64,000 nt of DNA, taken from Brachypterus glaber. Taxonomy: Eukaryota; Arthropoda; Insecta; Coleoptera; Kateretidae. Every line of letters starts with the position of its first letter. The stretch's first letter is position 1. The stretch spans positions 9,255,589 to 9,319,588 of the forward strand of contig OY294048.1 of NCBI GenBank assembly GCA_958510825.1, written 5' to 3'. The translations under genes and the position numbers were made by a program. The notes beneath the pieces were generated by a model that searched no databases, had not been told where the DNA came from, and worked only from the letters and a program-made list of their open reading frames with translations. Shown here one piece after another: positions 1 to 11,113 of this stretch.

Positions 1-523
1 CTATAAAATATATCAAAATATCGTTTGTACTATGAATATAAGTCTTTTTTAACTTTAGTGGAAAATAGAAAAAATAGTAGAAAGCAATCGTTTTATAACA
101 CGTTTTTAGCTTACTAGTACTTTAGAAAGCTCTCCGCGAGCGGCTCGTTTTCTAAACGTACTCGTGCGCTAAAAACGGGTGTACTAGTATTAGTACTTTA
201 ATACACTATTTTGAATTTCTTTCGACTTTAACCCAAAATTGCTTTTAGACCAGGCGGTATCTGTTTTAGGTTGGGTGAATATCCGTGAATATCCGTATGT
301 TAAATTTTTGGATCAATGGATCCAGAATATCAGTAGTAATGATAGTGTTTTTTTGATTTTTTTTGGATACTTAAAGTATTCGTAGAACCTTCAAAATTGA
401 CCCAAGAAAACTATATGGGGTTCTGAATCATCACACCAAATTTCATCGGTATGATAGTTTTTGGACAATAATTTTGCAATCCAGATTTTGAAAAAAAAAA
501 TGCAAGTTTTCAAATTTATGCAA
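1..523. other. AT-rich interval with one palindromic cluster
   Basis: I see no gene here. Around 100-195 there is an imperfect inverted repeat: TTTTTAGCTTACTAGTAC pairs loosely with GTACTCGTGCGCTAAAAAC around a CCGCGAG centre. It is probably a decayed MITE. The rest is A/T-rich with no ORF or repeat match that I can support. Confidence 0.4.
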
Positions 524-631
524 AGTATTTCTTACACTCGTGGGGTTTCCTAAATCGCCTGATGGCTCGTTCGTAAACTTTCCCACTTGCGTGAAATATG
601 TCACTTTCCACACTAGTTATGTATATACTAT
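524..631 (-). repeat. Dispersed repeat family E, copy 1
   Basis: The segment is the reverse complement of 38847-38951 and shares its beginning with 2703-2760. Shared landmarks are ACTAGTTATGTA at one edge, TTCCACACTAG, GCGTGAAATATGTCAC, and CTTACACTCGTGGGG at the other. The sequence is non-coding and resembles the palindromic GC-containing end of a MITE. The superfamily is not identifiable. Confidence 0.7.
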
Positions 632-2636
632 ATTTATAAAACTAGCTTTTCCTAGTATTTTTTTAAACCATAAGTAAAAAAAGATCTAAGTTCAAATGTT
701 GATTACTGTACAGTCATAATTGTTATGTTACTGCAGGTAAGTAAGAAGCTATCTCGGCAGCTATCGTTAACTCTTTTAAGTCATTCCGGTTTTTAGCAAA
801 AGAGACGTCATTTCTGTATAAATATGTACATTCTTAAAGTACTTAGAGCTGATTCTTTCGGCCTGTTAATTAAGTTATAGTTTTTTGTTATTCACATTTA
901 CATTTGCTATCAATCATCCAAGTCATAAAGATATATGCCTACGGCATATGTACTGCTGCATTTAAAATAAATCTGGTAAGTATAATTAGGTAATAGTCAA
1001 AAATACACAAAATACTGTTTTTTTTTTCAATTTTCAATTTAAACGGGATTTTTTAAGATTTTTTTTATAAATTTTTTTTTATATTCTCTGAAATCTCAGA
1101 AATATTATCAAAATGCTCAAATGTCTTAGATTTTTAAAGTCAAAAATCTGAAAAGTAACATAAAAATCTGGGAAATCCGGTACAAATATATTAGTATTTC
1201 ACCCCTCGGCTTACTGTATAGACCCTATACCATAGATAAAATAACAAACTAGAATGATTTTTGACCGTCTGCATGTGATTCTGCGTCCCAACTAACTGTC
1301 CAACATAAATTAAAAAAAATATATTTAATGTTGGTAACACTGTGTAACATTATTTTCTTTGTTAGAGATGTGACTTTTCATCTCACTTCAGTACTCAGTC
1401 AAAGTTTCTTTTTGTCGTTTTGTTGCCACAGTAATTTGAATATAAAAATATAATTCTTGGCGCACACCTCTAACATTAAACTTGAAGTTAACATAGCCTA
1501 ATTTTTTTTATATTTTTGTTTTGTCTTTAAATTTTTTGTTTTCTAGTTAAATCTAATTAGGTATATGCTTCTCGTTTTAGGATCAGTAGACTCACGAGAC
1601 TATCGTTAGATCTCTTGTTAAATTACACTTTTTCTCTCATCGATCAAAGATTTACTGAAAACTGGGCTTCGAACAATAAAGTTACTTTTTTTAAAATTGC
1701 ATGTTAATATTAGATTGTTTTTTATTAAAGTAAATAAAAAACATTGTACAGTGTTCATGAATTTAAGAGGCAGTTGTTTAATAGTACATAGTAAAGGTAG
1801 TAATAATGTCAAATAACATATCGAGTAAAAAAAGATTTTAAAAAAAATTAACAATCTACCATAGTAGATATTTTAAAAGCGTGCAATGTACCTGGTTTCT
1901 AAATTCTGGCTTAGTTTAACAGTTTTTAGTTAAAATGTTTTAGGTTTTTTCATGCTTACATGATGTACGAGTATAAATAAATGACATGACTAAACACTGG
2001 TGTGTATGTCCTAGTAGGACAGTCCTAAACAGTATTATAAATGAAAAAATTATGATCTTCATTGCACTGCACGAATTCCTATGTAACTTTTTTATGAGCA
2101 TAATTCATCTCTACAGTAGATGATATATTTTTTTTTAAGTGAAGTTAGGTCGTTTATGTACATTTTAGCCATTAACTTAAATTTCCCGGTTCACCTATAA
2201 TCAAAATGGCGGATCGTAAATTTGTATATAAACCTTGAGATCACAGCTCATCTATGTTCTTTGTCTATGGTCTATACCTAAAAAAAATTGTATACTTGCC
2301 AGGTTTAGTTTAAAGGCAGCATAATATAGTGTTAAACATACTCACATTTTAATTTTACTTTATTATTACCAATTATATTCAAATTAAAATTTTATAGCCA
2401 TTAATAGGCTATTATAATACCTATTAATTCTGTAATTGGTTAATATGAAAAAACTGCAAGTATTAACAACATTGGTTTTTGCGCAAAAAGCGTTTCCATA
2501 AGTCGTAGGTCGTAGACTGTTTCTTCTGCGACCAAACAAACCGAAAATCTTGAAAACTAATTTTATTACAAATCCAAACGTGATAGAGTAAATCTGAGAC
2601 GAGATTCGTTTTCAGCGACTCAAAATTGTATAGAAA
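632..2636. other. AT-rich interval, nothing recognised
   Basis: No supported gene or mobile element. The interval is dominated by A/T-rich and T-run sequence, densest near 1018-1080. The longest open frame, 1618-1854 on the minus strand, has hydrophobic low-complexity composition with no motif and is best read as chance. Confidence 0.5.
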
Positions 2637-2702
2637 CAGGATGTAAAAAAACGTGGACTGGCTATACATAGCCATATTGTACTCACCAAAACAATAAGAA
2701 AT

Positions 2703-3305
2703 AGTATATTACATAACTAGTGTGGAAAGTGACATATTTCACGCGAGTGTATTAAATACACTTTCCAACGAGTTATGTACACTATTTTTCCTACGATCCC
2801 GAAAAAATATGAAGCTTCTTATTTTACTTACTTGACAGTTTGCTAGTTAAATTAGATTTCTGAGGATTGCTGCCATATAAGACAATAAAATTGTACTGTT
2901 TTGCATTTCATAAGAAAAATAGAGTGTATTTTCATGTTTTTTATAAAATGTAAGGTAACTAAATCAAAATTAAGAAATTTTTATAAAATCTAGACAGTAA
3001 TGGTCAAAATAGTAACGTTATAACTATATTTTCTATATTTGACATGAGAACCAGAAATATTTGGATTAAAAAACATAAAATATATATATAAAAAAAGGCT
3101 GCGGTAAAAGGTGGAAAATGGCTTATAAACCAAGGTGAATAAAATTCGTAGAATCTACAAGGTAAATATCTAAATAAAATTAGGCAACCCTCCATATATA
3201 AAAATCACACTAGGGTGATATGAAAATATCAAACTAGTGTGATATAAGACGTTTTCTAAAGAACAAAAGAGTATGCTATATGTCATTTTCATAGAGGATC
3301 GTAGG
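2703..3305 (+). repeat. Nested insertion in left foldback arm, beginning with family E
   Basis: This stretch has no partner in the right arm of the surrounding foldback. It opens with the family E signature (ACATAACTAGTGTGG, TTCACGCGAGTG, TTTTTCCTACGATCCCG at about 2790) and closes with GGATCGTAGGAAAA, the inverted form of that last motif. That suggests terminal inverted repeats of a family E element. The interior is A/T-rich and has no supported ORF. Confidence 0.5.
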
Positions 3306-3482
3306 AAAAGTTCATATACACATATTGTCTAAATTGCTTCGTTTCTGAGTTATGGCCGCTTTAAGTTTTTAGTTGATACTTAAGTAGTACTTAAGTACAC
3401 TCTTATTATTTTTGCAGTTGTTGTCTTAAAATGCTGTATTTTGAAATGAAAAACAAATAAAACTTATGACAAATAAGCTTGT

Positions 3483-3674
3483 GAACTTAAAGAATATGTT
3501 CGAAGTGCGACAGATGGTAGAAAAAGGATGTCAGCACATTCAGAACACACCAGGAATTTTGAGCGAGTGAGGCAGAATATTACACGACGAGCTCAACAAT
3601 GCTTTGAAGTCCATGGAGGCCACTTCGAACGTATTCTTTTTTTCACAAGCTTATTTGTTATAATTTTCATTTGA
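3483..3674 (+). pseudogene. Tc1/mariner-type transposase C-terminal fragment
   Basis: Reading from 3483, 63 sense codons run to TGA at 3672-3674 with no start codon, so this is a 5'-truncated relic. The stretch FERVRQNITRRAQQCF followed by EVHGGHFERIL matches the C-terminal end typical of insect mariner-group transposases, which close on a GGHFEHL-like motif. That end follows the catalytic DDE core; none of the catalytic residues is present. The sequence about 60 bp inside each edge is inverted: read on the minus strand, 3512-3488 gives HFEHIL followed by TAA, so the left arm is a second copy of the same gene end. The family is assigned from motif similarity only. No function is expected. Confidence 0.65.
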
Positions 3675-3819
3675 CAATAAGTCAAATATTTAACTGTCAA
3701 TATGACAGTAGGGTCGAAAATAATCTTGGCCTACTTGATAAAGATGTGTTACTATACCAAGAGTGTATTAAGGTAGTGTCTCAGCTAAAAACTTAAAGTT
3801 GCCTTAACTCAGAGACGAA

Positions 3820-3821
<2 letters not shown>

Positions 3822-3885
<64 letters not shown>
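3822..3885. repeat. (TA)n microsatellite, about 32 units
   Basis: An uninterrupted TA dinucleotide tract lies inside the right inner arm of the 2637-4628 foldback, exactly where the left arm (about 3336) has only a short AT stretch. It is therefore an expansion after arm formation. Confidence 0.95.
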
Positions 3886-3887
<2 letters not shown>

Positions 3888-3967
3888 TATAAGACAATAT
3901 GTGTATGTGAACTTTTTTGATTATTTCGGTGAGTACAATATGGCTATGTATAGACAGCCCACTTTTT

Positions 3968-3980
3968 TTGTTACACCCTG
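3968..3980. repeat. Target-site duplication, left copy (LINE-1 of window)
   Basis: TTGTTACACCCTG is repeated exactly at 4616-4628. It bounds the LINE insertion at 3981-4615. Confidence 0.9.
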
Positions 3981-4615
3981 TTGATTGATTGATTGATGAA
4001 GAGAAACAAGATGAGGATTCGTACCTCAAACACTGCGGCCACCTGCGGGGCTATTGTGTTATTCTTGGGTCTCTTGCTAGTCAAACAGCTTCGTTTCCTT
4101 TATCAGGCTTACTAGGCTGTTTACTAGATTTGCATTGGAGAGCATAGCTTCTGGGTTACCATTTTCCGGTTGCCGATGTCTCCAGCGATGTAGAGCCACG
4201 CAGTCAAAGAGAACATGAGAGGCTGTTTCCGCCTCCTCATTACACAGTCTGCATATTGGCTCATCACTATACACACGGATGGTGTGCATGTGTTTCCTCA
4301 GGTGGCAGTGACCAGTTTCTAGCCCTATCACCTTCCTAAGGTGGTCCCTGCCAAGATGTAGAAGGTTCTTGGTTAGTGGACCAGCAGTTATTGCACCGCC
4401 AAGTATTAACTTGCTTTGCCTGAGTCCCGGTACCTGACCCCACTGTAAATTTTGCTGGGATGTTATCCAGTTAGATATCCAGCTTTTTACTGTGGTTTTG
4501 GTTATGCCAATAGCCGGCTCAGGTTCAATGAAGGGAGTTTCCGATCCTTCTCTTGCGAGTTGATCTGCTCTCTCATTGCCATCAATGCCTTTGTGCCCTG
4601 GCACCCACCCTAAGG
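3981..4615 (-). mobile_element. 5'-truncated LINE insertion with RNase H tail
   Basis: A 635-bp non-LTR retrotransposon 3' end is inserted on the minus strand and flanked by a perfect 13-bp duplication. The element's 3' end is at 3981, where the minus strand ends in a (TCAA)n tail; its 5' truncation point is at about 4615, inside the RNase H domain. The 3' untranslated part is about 95 bp (3981-4076). A simple-repeat tail, 5' truncation and a TSD of this length are standard for target-primed reverse transcription. The insertion landed in the right terminus of the older foldback element. Confidence 0.92.
4077..4613 (-). pseudogene. LINE ORF2 C-terminus: RNase H end plus CCHC motif
   Basis: The fragment opens with LGWVPGHKGIDGNERADQLA, the last conserved block of a retroelement RNase H domain, including the final catalytic aspartate in ERAD. 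In related elements this domain degrades the RNA of the RNA-DNA hybrid. About 100 residues later there is a zinc-knuckle-like cluster C-x2-C-x8-H-x4-C (CRLCNEEAETASHVLFDC), as found at the C-terminus of many I/Jockey/R1-group LINE proteins. The reverse transcriptase and endonuclease are missing through 5' truncation, not through internal decay: the 175 or so codons present are open to a stop at 4077. The first methionine in a simple ORF call is actually a GTG inside the domain. The family is secure as a LINE; the clade is not. Confidence 0.88.
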
Positions 4616-4628
4616 TTGTTACACCCTG
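4616..4628. repeat. Target-site duplication, right copy (LINE-1 of window)
   Basis: It is identical to 3968-3980 (TTGTTACACCCTG). Confidence 0.9.
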
Positions 4629-6560
4629 TACTACTAAGGTAGTCTAAAAAGAGTGACTGGTCGAATTCCAAAATTTGTACTCATTTTACGAGTTTAACTA
4701 TTTCTATATAAATAGGCTTATTTATTTACAAAATATCTAGCCTATAATCTTATAAGCTTGACCTTTTCTTATGCTTGAACGTGAGGATTATGAACTATTT
4801 TTATTTCCTCGTTCATCTTTCAATCTTATTTCTTAGAGATTTATGAGATTTCAAACAACTACAAATTATAATTATAGTAATAGATGGTAAGGTAAAGTAA
4901 AATTGAAATTTATACCTACAATATTTCAGGCGTCAATTTCACTTAGCAGCTTTGTCCTAGAGGTTAGAGCGGTTGATAACTAACGGTTCGAGAATTTATG
5001 ATACCATACAGGGTAGGACTAAATTAATCTGGAAGTATACCAAGATATTAATATTGAATAGGGTCCGTTTTCAGTATAAAGCCTAAGGGAAACACCAGGG
5101 TTAAAATAAACTGCACGACAGAAAAGGTCTGGATAAGGAAAGTTAAATTACGACAAAAAAAAAAGGGAATCAATTCAATCAATTCAATTCTATTTATTTA
5201 ACAACTTGCTTCTACGCAATTTTGATATAACATAATCTGCCTAAATTTGCATTTGTGTGCAGATTATTTACTAAATAATCGATTTTTAATTAAGAAGTAA
5301 ACTAAATAAGATATATACATATACTTAAGATAAAAAGTCCAAAATTATCAAATTTTGCGTTACGTAATAATTGAATGTTCCCTAATAGGTATTTGCATGA
5401 CAGAATAGGCACCGCCAAAAAGATATTTGAACGGCTAAAAAGATGTTAAAAGGGCTAAAAATGTGTTTGACCAAAAATACGGAAAAAAGAAAAATAACGA
5501 CAAAACTAGAAAACGAATCCTAAATATATATATATAAATTTTAACAATACCTATTGGTTATATTCAGATATTAAGTAGTATAATTGTTAGTATTAGTAAA
5601 TATTTGTTTTAAAACTAATTTTATAATTTTTTATGTCACTGTAACCGAAAAAAAACTAGGATATTTTTAGGTTATGTATAGGGATACTAAGAAAAAAATA
5701 AATAAATAAAAACTTTTTTAAATCGACATTTTAAAATTCGTTTTATTCATGGAATCTTATTCTAGCATTCTTATTTTCTCGTGCTGTTACCTGTTCTGTC
5801 GTTGGTAGTAATTTCTACTGTAGTCCATGAGCAGTATATTTAAAAAAAATATGAGACACCCACGGAACTCGATGTCACGCAAAAATATATTTCTGGAGAC
5901 TATTAGCTTACGCCTAGTAGGTATACTTAATACTATATGTGGCGACATGTCGCCCAAACAGTGTTTGGCAAACACGTTTTATTTATTTTTTTAAATGGAC
6001 TATAGTTGTGTGGCTGGACTATTGTTGTGTGAATTCAATTTCATTATTGTTTGAATGAATGACATGATATGTTACTGAAAAACTGTAGCACGGCAGCGTA
6101 GACGTCTGGAAGAACGGACCAACAGACGGACCTTCATCAAAAATCGTTTTTCAGAATGTACACACCTTAAAATGAATAAATAGATGAAAATGTGAAAAAC
6201 TTTTTTTTGCCATTACTGTTTTTCCTGCGGGGTCACTGGAAAGTAAAAATGAGGAAAAAAGAACAAAACGAAAACTTACCAATGAAAAGGCACATTTAAT
6301 GTAAATATTATTAAAAAAGCTTTTAATTTAGAAGTTTTAAACTTTTAATTTTCCCATTCAAACTTATTTCATTGTGTTATTCTATTTTGATCTTGCTTCT
6401 CTTTAATTGTGTACTCACGACAATAAGAGACCTTGTTTGTCTCGAACAAGCTGAACTAATAAAAAAGTGGTTATATAGAGTTTATATAGAATTTATTTTG
6501 AATTTATATAAAAATTCTCATATTATTATTATAATAATTATTATTACCGTAAATTTTCGG
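4629..6560. other. AT-rich interval with weak relics
   Basis: No gene is supported. Minor items: a tRNA-like relic (4965-5005), a possible LINE 3' tail at 5160-5230 (minus-strand reading ends in GAATT-type repeats), three imperfect 20-bp units with GGCTAAAAAGATGTT near 5410-5470, and an (ATT)n stretch near 6520-6547. ORFs at 5787-5975 and 6372-6602 show no motif. Confidence 0.4.
4965..5005 (+). repeat. tRNA-like relic, possible SINE head
   Basis: An A-box-like segment (CCTAGAGGTTAGAGCGG) is followed about 15 bp later by a B-box-like GGTTCGAGAAT. The spacing is too short for a complete tRNA and no cloverleaf can be drawn, so this is at best a degraded SINE promoter. Confidence 0.25.
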
Positions 6561-6638
6561 TCATCTTTGGAAATGCGGATGACTTATGTCAAAGGTTTAT
6601 AAACCTTTAAGATAAGTCACCCACCTTTCCAAAGATGA
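6561..6638. repeat. 78-bp hairpin (short palindromic MITE)
   Basis: TCATCTTTGGAAATGCGGAT at the left edge pairs with CACCTTTCCAAAGATGA at the right edge, and the arms continue to a centre at AGGTTTATAAACCT. The arms are about 39 bp with a few mismatches. It is non-coding. Confidence 0.8.
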
Positions 6639-7473
6639 TCTCGAACGTGATATGAGCTTAACGCGTCCATTTAATTCCATATCGGTACCTCAGTTCTAAA
6701 CTGTTGTAGTTCGAAACTAGGTCAATTCAATAACGCATCAAGTGATCGGAGCGTTGAGGGTCGTAGTGGTTAGAGTGGGGACGCTTTATCATCCTTCGTG
6801 TATATACTGGGTGTTCTTCAAAGGTGGTTCGCCCCTATAACTTTTTTATTCTTAGATATAAAAAAAATTACAGGGTGTCTGTAAGACCATATTTTGAATT
6901 ATATCATATAATATAATTTTTTTTTCACTTCCGGTTTAACAGGAAACGACCCCTACTTTTGGTTTCTAAATAGAATACCCTGTATATTTTTATACATTTG
7001 GATTCTCCATTAAATTATGTGTCTTATTCCAAGTTTTTGTCAAATTTTGACATCTTTTATAATTTTTTAAATAAAATTTTGTTTTAGATTTTGTTATCTG
7101 AAGAATCTATTCATTTTGGATCAAATAGAAAAATACAATTTATTAAAAAAAAAATTTACTTTTGATTTTAGACAAGAATTAAACTTGGAAAAACAGATTT
7201 TTTGCTTTAACTCAAATTTTTGCTTAATAACATCTATGGCTCGTCAATATGATTAGAAAGATAATTTTTCCTCTTTAAAATGATACAAAAAGGATATATT
7301 TATTTACATAATTTAAAATAATATAAGTTTTTAAAGTAATATACGCGCTTCAATTGTGTAAGTGACAAAAATAGATCCTGTTTAGGAAAGAGTACACTTT
7401 ATTTCAAGTCGAAAATTTATTTAAAATTAGTTTGTTTTTGACGTCATGAATTCAATTATAGTTTTCGAACGAA

Positions 7474-7500
7474 TGAGAAGAAGAAGAAGAAGAAGAGAAG
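7474..7500. repeat. (AGA)n microsatellite
   Basis: A short AAG/AGA trinucleotide run. It produces the arginine-rich start of an otherwise unsupported plus-strand ORF. Confidence 0.85.
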
Positions 7501-7814
7501 GAGAAAATCCTTTAGAATTCGGTTGTCAACAGATGACGGTCGAAGCAGCTGGTGTTTATGTTTATGTAACAAATCTAATACTAGATACACGTATTGCAAC
7601 CCAACGTTATGCAAGAAACCCAAAACGAGAATGCGTGTCTGAGCTGAATTGTACACTGTAAAAATTTGGGTTTGGACATATTTCTTCTTTGATTTTTTTT
7701 AAATAGCTGTTGCTATTTTCATGTTGGCACTTTTATAACCTTATTATACTTTTTGCAGAGTATTATACTAAAGTTTTGAATTTCCAAAATTGTCAAAAGA
7801 CAAGACAGACAAGA

Positions 7815-7838
7815 AATTTATTTATTTATTTATTTAAT

Positions 7839-7869
<31 letters not shown>

Positions 7870-7900
7870 TTATTTTATTTATTTCTTTATTTATTTACTT
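7815..7900. repeat. (TTTA)n microsatellite
   Basis: Tandem TTTA/ATTT units with a few interruptions. Confidence 0.95.
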
Positions 7901-8249
7901 AGTAGTAGTCTGTGTTTCACGTTTTTTTTTTAGCTTATCGTGCTCAAGAACGAAATATCATACCGACCTCAAATTTACAGTGCTAGAGAAAACGCAATAT
8001 ATTATACACTAGTCACTTGGAACACAAAAAAACTGAACAAAATCTTTGAAGTTTTTTGTTTTCAAAAATGTTTATTTTTCAAAAAAAAAAAAATAGACCT
8101 GTTTTGTCATTTTTAAGATGACTCCTTATGTAAGAAACTGGTTAGTGAACTATAGTTTAATGTGTCTATTTAAAAAAAAAAGTCTTTTTTTAATTTTTGT
8201 GAGCCTTTGAACCAACCACTAATTATAAATTACTTGAAACTGGTCTTTT

Positions 8250-8640
8250 TGTTTTTAACCGACTTCCAAAAAGGAGGAGGTTATCAATTCGATGTGTGAC
8301 TTTGTTCTTTTTTTATGTTTGTTCCCGCATAACTTTGAAACGAATGAACGGAATTTGACTGCAAGTTCTGTGTTTCTAAAAAGTAAAAAATAAAAACTTA
8401 TCGCAAAAAAAAATGAACCGACTTCTGTGTGTCTAAAAAGTAAAAAATAAAAAATACTTAAGTCGGTGCCAATTTCACAGCAAACAATAATAAAATAATG
8501 AAAAAACAATTGTTGGTAATAAATTTAGGGAATGGTGAATGTAATACCGATTAAAGTATTTTTTATTTTTTACCTTTTAGGGACACAAAAGTCGGTTCAT
8601 TTTTTTTTGCGAAAAGTTTTTATTCATCCTTAAATATTAG
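8250..8640. repeat. ACCGACTT repeat with tandem and inverted copies
   Basis: The segment opens with AACCGACTTCCAAAAAGG, a string that I associate with a repeat widespread in insect genomes (from memory, unverified). Two tandem units follow (8366-8425 and 8426-8465), each containing CTAAAAAGTAAAAAATAAAA. An inverted unit at 8535-8630 holds TTTTTATTTTTTACCTTTTAG and AAGTCGGTTCAT. A hairpin can form between the direct and inverted units. It is non-coding. Confidence 0.65.
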
Positions 8641-10040
8641 TTAAACTTTTTTAGTGTATATAGAACTAGAGCCACTTGTGTCTGAAGAAAGTTATACGAT
8701 ATGGTCTGGCTTGATGTGTAACTACTGAATTTAAAGCACAGCTCTTTTAACCCAATCCCTTCTATACCCTTACTAAATAAACATAAGTAATATTAATTTC
8801 TTTCGGAATATTGATTCCTTTTGCAATAACATTTTTTTTAACTTAAAATATGAATTTAGGTATTTCGATATGATGTTTTATCCTTTTTATAGGGATTTCC
8901 TCTAGCAGCTTATATATATTTTTATCCAATAAATATTTCGTTTCAACTTGTTAAGGGGCCATGCATAAATTATGTCATATATGCAGAGGGACTTGATAAA
9001 TAATAATATAGACGGGTACATAGGCGGGGAAGGATCCGGGAGCCATGGCCTCCCTGGACTTAATATAAGGGGGCCGGACCCTCCTTGGAAAACTGTCAAT
9101 ACTTCTAGGTACAAGAATTTATAACAAAATTATATAAAAAAATTTTTGAAAGAAATAGTTCTTTTAAAGTATTTTAAGCTTTTTTAAAATTTATTACAAT
9201 ACATTTGATATCTTTTGTATATTTTTTGTAATTTAAAAAATTTTGCTTCCCCCCCCGCAATTTTGAAAAGTCGGCGCCTGTGGACGGGTAAAGATATATT
9301 GCGCCCTACACATGCTTAGTTACGATGCCTAACAATCATTTTAAAAGAAATAAGAACGGTTTGTTTTTTATCCAAATTTTTTTAGGGGGCATCTTGGATT
9401 TTAGCGTTACATATCTATAGTGGGGGTAAGTCTCACCAGTTGCAAAGCGTTAAGATGGGAAGCATGGGTTCAAATTACAAAATTTTGCGTTACCTATTTT
9501 AAGTATGACCCCTTGTTCCCACCTTTTAAGTAATCTTTTTAAAAAAGATAAATAGCTTAGTATGTTATTCATATTATGTATTACATAACGCATGTAGAAA
9601 TGGTAACATTTGGATTTTAAAATGCTACTGTTTACCTTTGTTATGCAATCCATTTTACGAGGTTTTCAAAGTAAGATATCGATTTGAAAACTTAATTCAG
9701 ATAATTTTAATTAAAAAAAATGTACCCTATTTTGCACTAATTTGAATCCTATAGAAAAGGAATCCAGAAAATTGTCATTACAATAGCTAGCTTTAAAGGG
9801 GTCGAGAAATTTCGACAGGAACTTGTGTCACATTGGAATGTCTGATAGCAAATAACCTAAAACTTTACATACCTAATTTAATTTATTGGGTACTTGATTT
9901 GGGTAAAACGAAATTATACCTTCTTTATTATTCAACAAAAGTCTGTCGAAAATTGTAAATTTTAGACAAACGTAAGAATTTTTAAATTTTATGAGAAATT
10001 AGACCTTTTTTTTAACAGGTTCACGTCTTATTAGACCGTA
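8641..10040. other. No recognised feature
   Basis: A/T-rich sequence with a short GC-richer patch at 9010-9085 (GGATCCGGGAGCCATGGCC) and a C-run at 9248. No ORF with a recognisable motif and no repeat partner found in this window. Confidence 0.4.
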
Positions 10041-10649
10041 TGCAGGACCCCTATTCTGGTTTCGAGCGGATTTTTTCAACGAACTAATAACTCTTCTCTC
10101 TAGAATAGGCATTTCATTCGTAAAAACTGACAAAAACGTCGGCAACATAAACATTCGTCTGTCTTACTCGCACATCTTTGTTCTAACAGAAACAACAATA
10201 CCAGTTACTAGTCATTGTTATTGTTCAGGCCTGAATATACCTACTATTTGTTTACAAACAAACCGAGATGTTGGCGATACTTTATTTTAACGGTATGCCT
10301 ATTCTAGAAAAAAGAGTTCTTAGTTCGTTGGATTTTTTCCGCTGGATATTTCGCATGAAGGTCACCAAATCTCACCGAAATGGACTGAAAATGTTTTGTC
10401 AAATCTCACTTCGCCTGCAGCTTGGTCTAGACCAGGCGAACACTCAAATCCACAGTAAATCATGCGCAAACGAGTTGTTTATTAAATGTAACTGTGTTTT
10501 TTTTGTAGGCGAGCTATGTTTTCACGTTTCTTTTACATATATTTTTGAAAAACAAAACACATGTAAATACATTTATGACATACGCCGTCGTGTGACAACG
10601 TTGTAAATTTGAGAATAGCAATATTTGCCCACATGTGATGTGAATAATT

Positions 10650-10801
10650 AAAATTTGGCGAAGGCGTACTCCCTAGATATATTAGTTCGAAAGTCAATTA
10701 AAGCCGGTGGTTCCCTCTACTACTAGCCCACACAAGTCCTGGACTTAGGGGATGCTCAATTAAGTAGAATAGTACGAGGTTAAAAAACAAACAAACAAAC
10801 A
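10650..10801 (+). mobile_element. SINE family 1, copy A (5'-truncated)
   Basis: The body and tail match 45332-45497 and the reverse complement of 53095-53250. Shared strings are AGCCGGTGGTTCCCTCTACT, ACACAAGTCCTGGACTTAGG and AGAATAGTACGAGGTTA. It ends in an (AAAC)n tail. The tRNA-like head with Pol III boxes is missing; that head is visible in the copy at 53082-53364. Confidence 0.9.
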
Positions 10802-10846
10802 TACTCTGTCCGAAAATATTTGATCTTACATTGATAAAACATTTTA

Positions 10847-10903
10847 TTTTAGATTTTAAGCTTTCACGGCCATTAAGATATAAAGAACTTTCACTTTCGG
10901 GTT
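10847..10903 (-). mobile_element. Penelope-like element 3'-end scrap
   Basis: These 57 bp are identical to 63382-63438, the extreme 3' end of the Penelope-like element at the right end of the window. Landmarks are AGCTTTCACGGCCATTAAG and ACTTTCACTTTCGGGTT. It is a severely 5'-truncated copy in the same (minus) orientation. Confidence 0.85.
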
Positions 10904-10924
10904 ATTTGTGTCAACTAAATATTT

Positions 10925-11113
10925 GGTTGGATATGCCAATTAAATTATTTGTTTGTGACAAATAAATTTTATTTCTGTCAAATTAACTATTTCATTTCTA
11001 TTAATAAATCATTTTGAAATTAAAATATTTGTTTACATGCACTAAATATTTAATTGAATCAAATAAAATTTGCTACTCACAACCAAATAATTTAATTGAC
11101 CATATCCAAATAA
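10925..11113. repeat. Palindromic MITE
   Basis: GGATATGCCAATTAAATTAT with TTTGTGACAAATAAATTTTA at the left pairs with AATTTGCTACTCACAACC and ATTTAATTGACCATATCC at the right, giving arms of about 50 bp around an A/T-rich loop. It lies next to the Penelope scrap. Confidence 0.7.

Larger units (their letters stand above)
2637..4628. mobile_element. Foldback (mariner-derived) element, interrupted by later insertions
   Basis: The two ends are inverted copies. The left end (2637-2690) contains CTATACATAGCCATATTG and GTACTCACC; the right end (3929-3980) carries the complements and finishes in ACACCCTG, restored after the LINE at 4616-4628. Inner arms also pair: 3309-3378 (GCTTCGTTTCTGAGTTATGG) with 3783-3918 (CTCAGAGACGAAGC, AAGACAATATGTGTATG). 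About 600 bp between 2695 and 3305 is absent from the right arm and begins with family E sequence, so it is a nested insertion. The centre carries two inverted copies of a transposase C-terminus. The TA target is preserved only on the right. Confidence 0.7.
6639..8249. other. AT-rich interval with mariner-end-like and simple repeats
   Basis: At about 6816 CTGGGTGTTCTTCAAAGG follows a TA, and CAGGGTGTCTG follows a TA near 6872; ACCCTGTA recurs near 6990. These match the recurrent TE-end motif of this window (compare 26480-26858). No complete element can be delimited and no gene is supported. ORFs at 7446-7661 are driven by the (AGA)n tract. Confidence 0.4.

Noticed and set aside
3793..4029. 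Isoleucine-tyrosine repeat protein
   Set aside because: It is the translation of the (TA)n microsatellite.
7446..7661. Plus-strand ORF with arginine-rich start
   Set aside because: It starts at an (AGA)n microsatellite, and the opposite strand is equally open.
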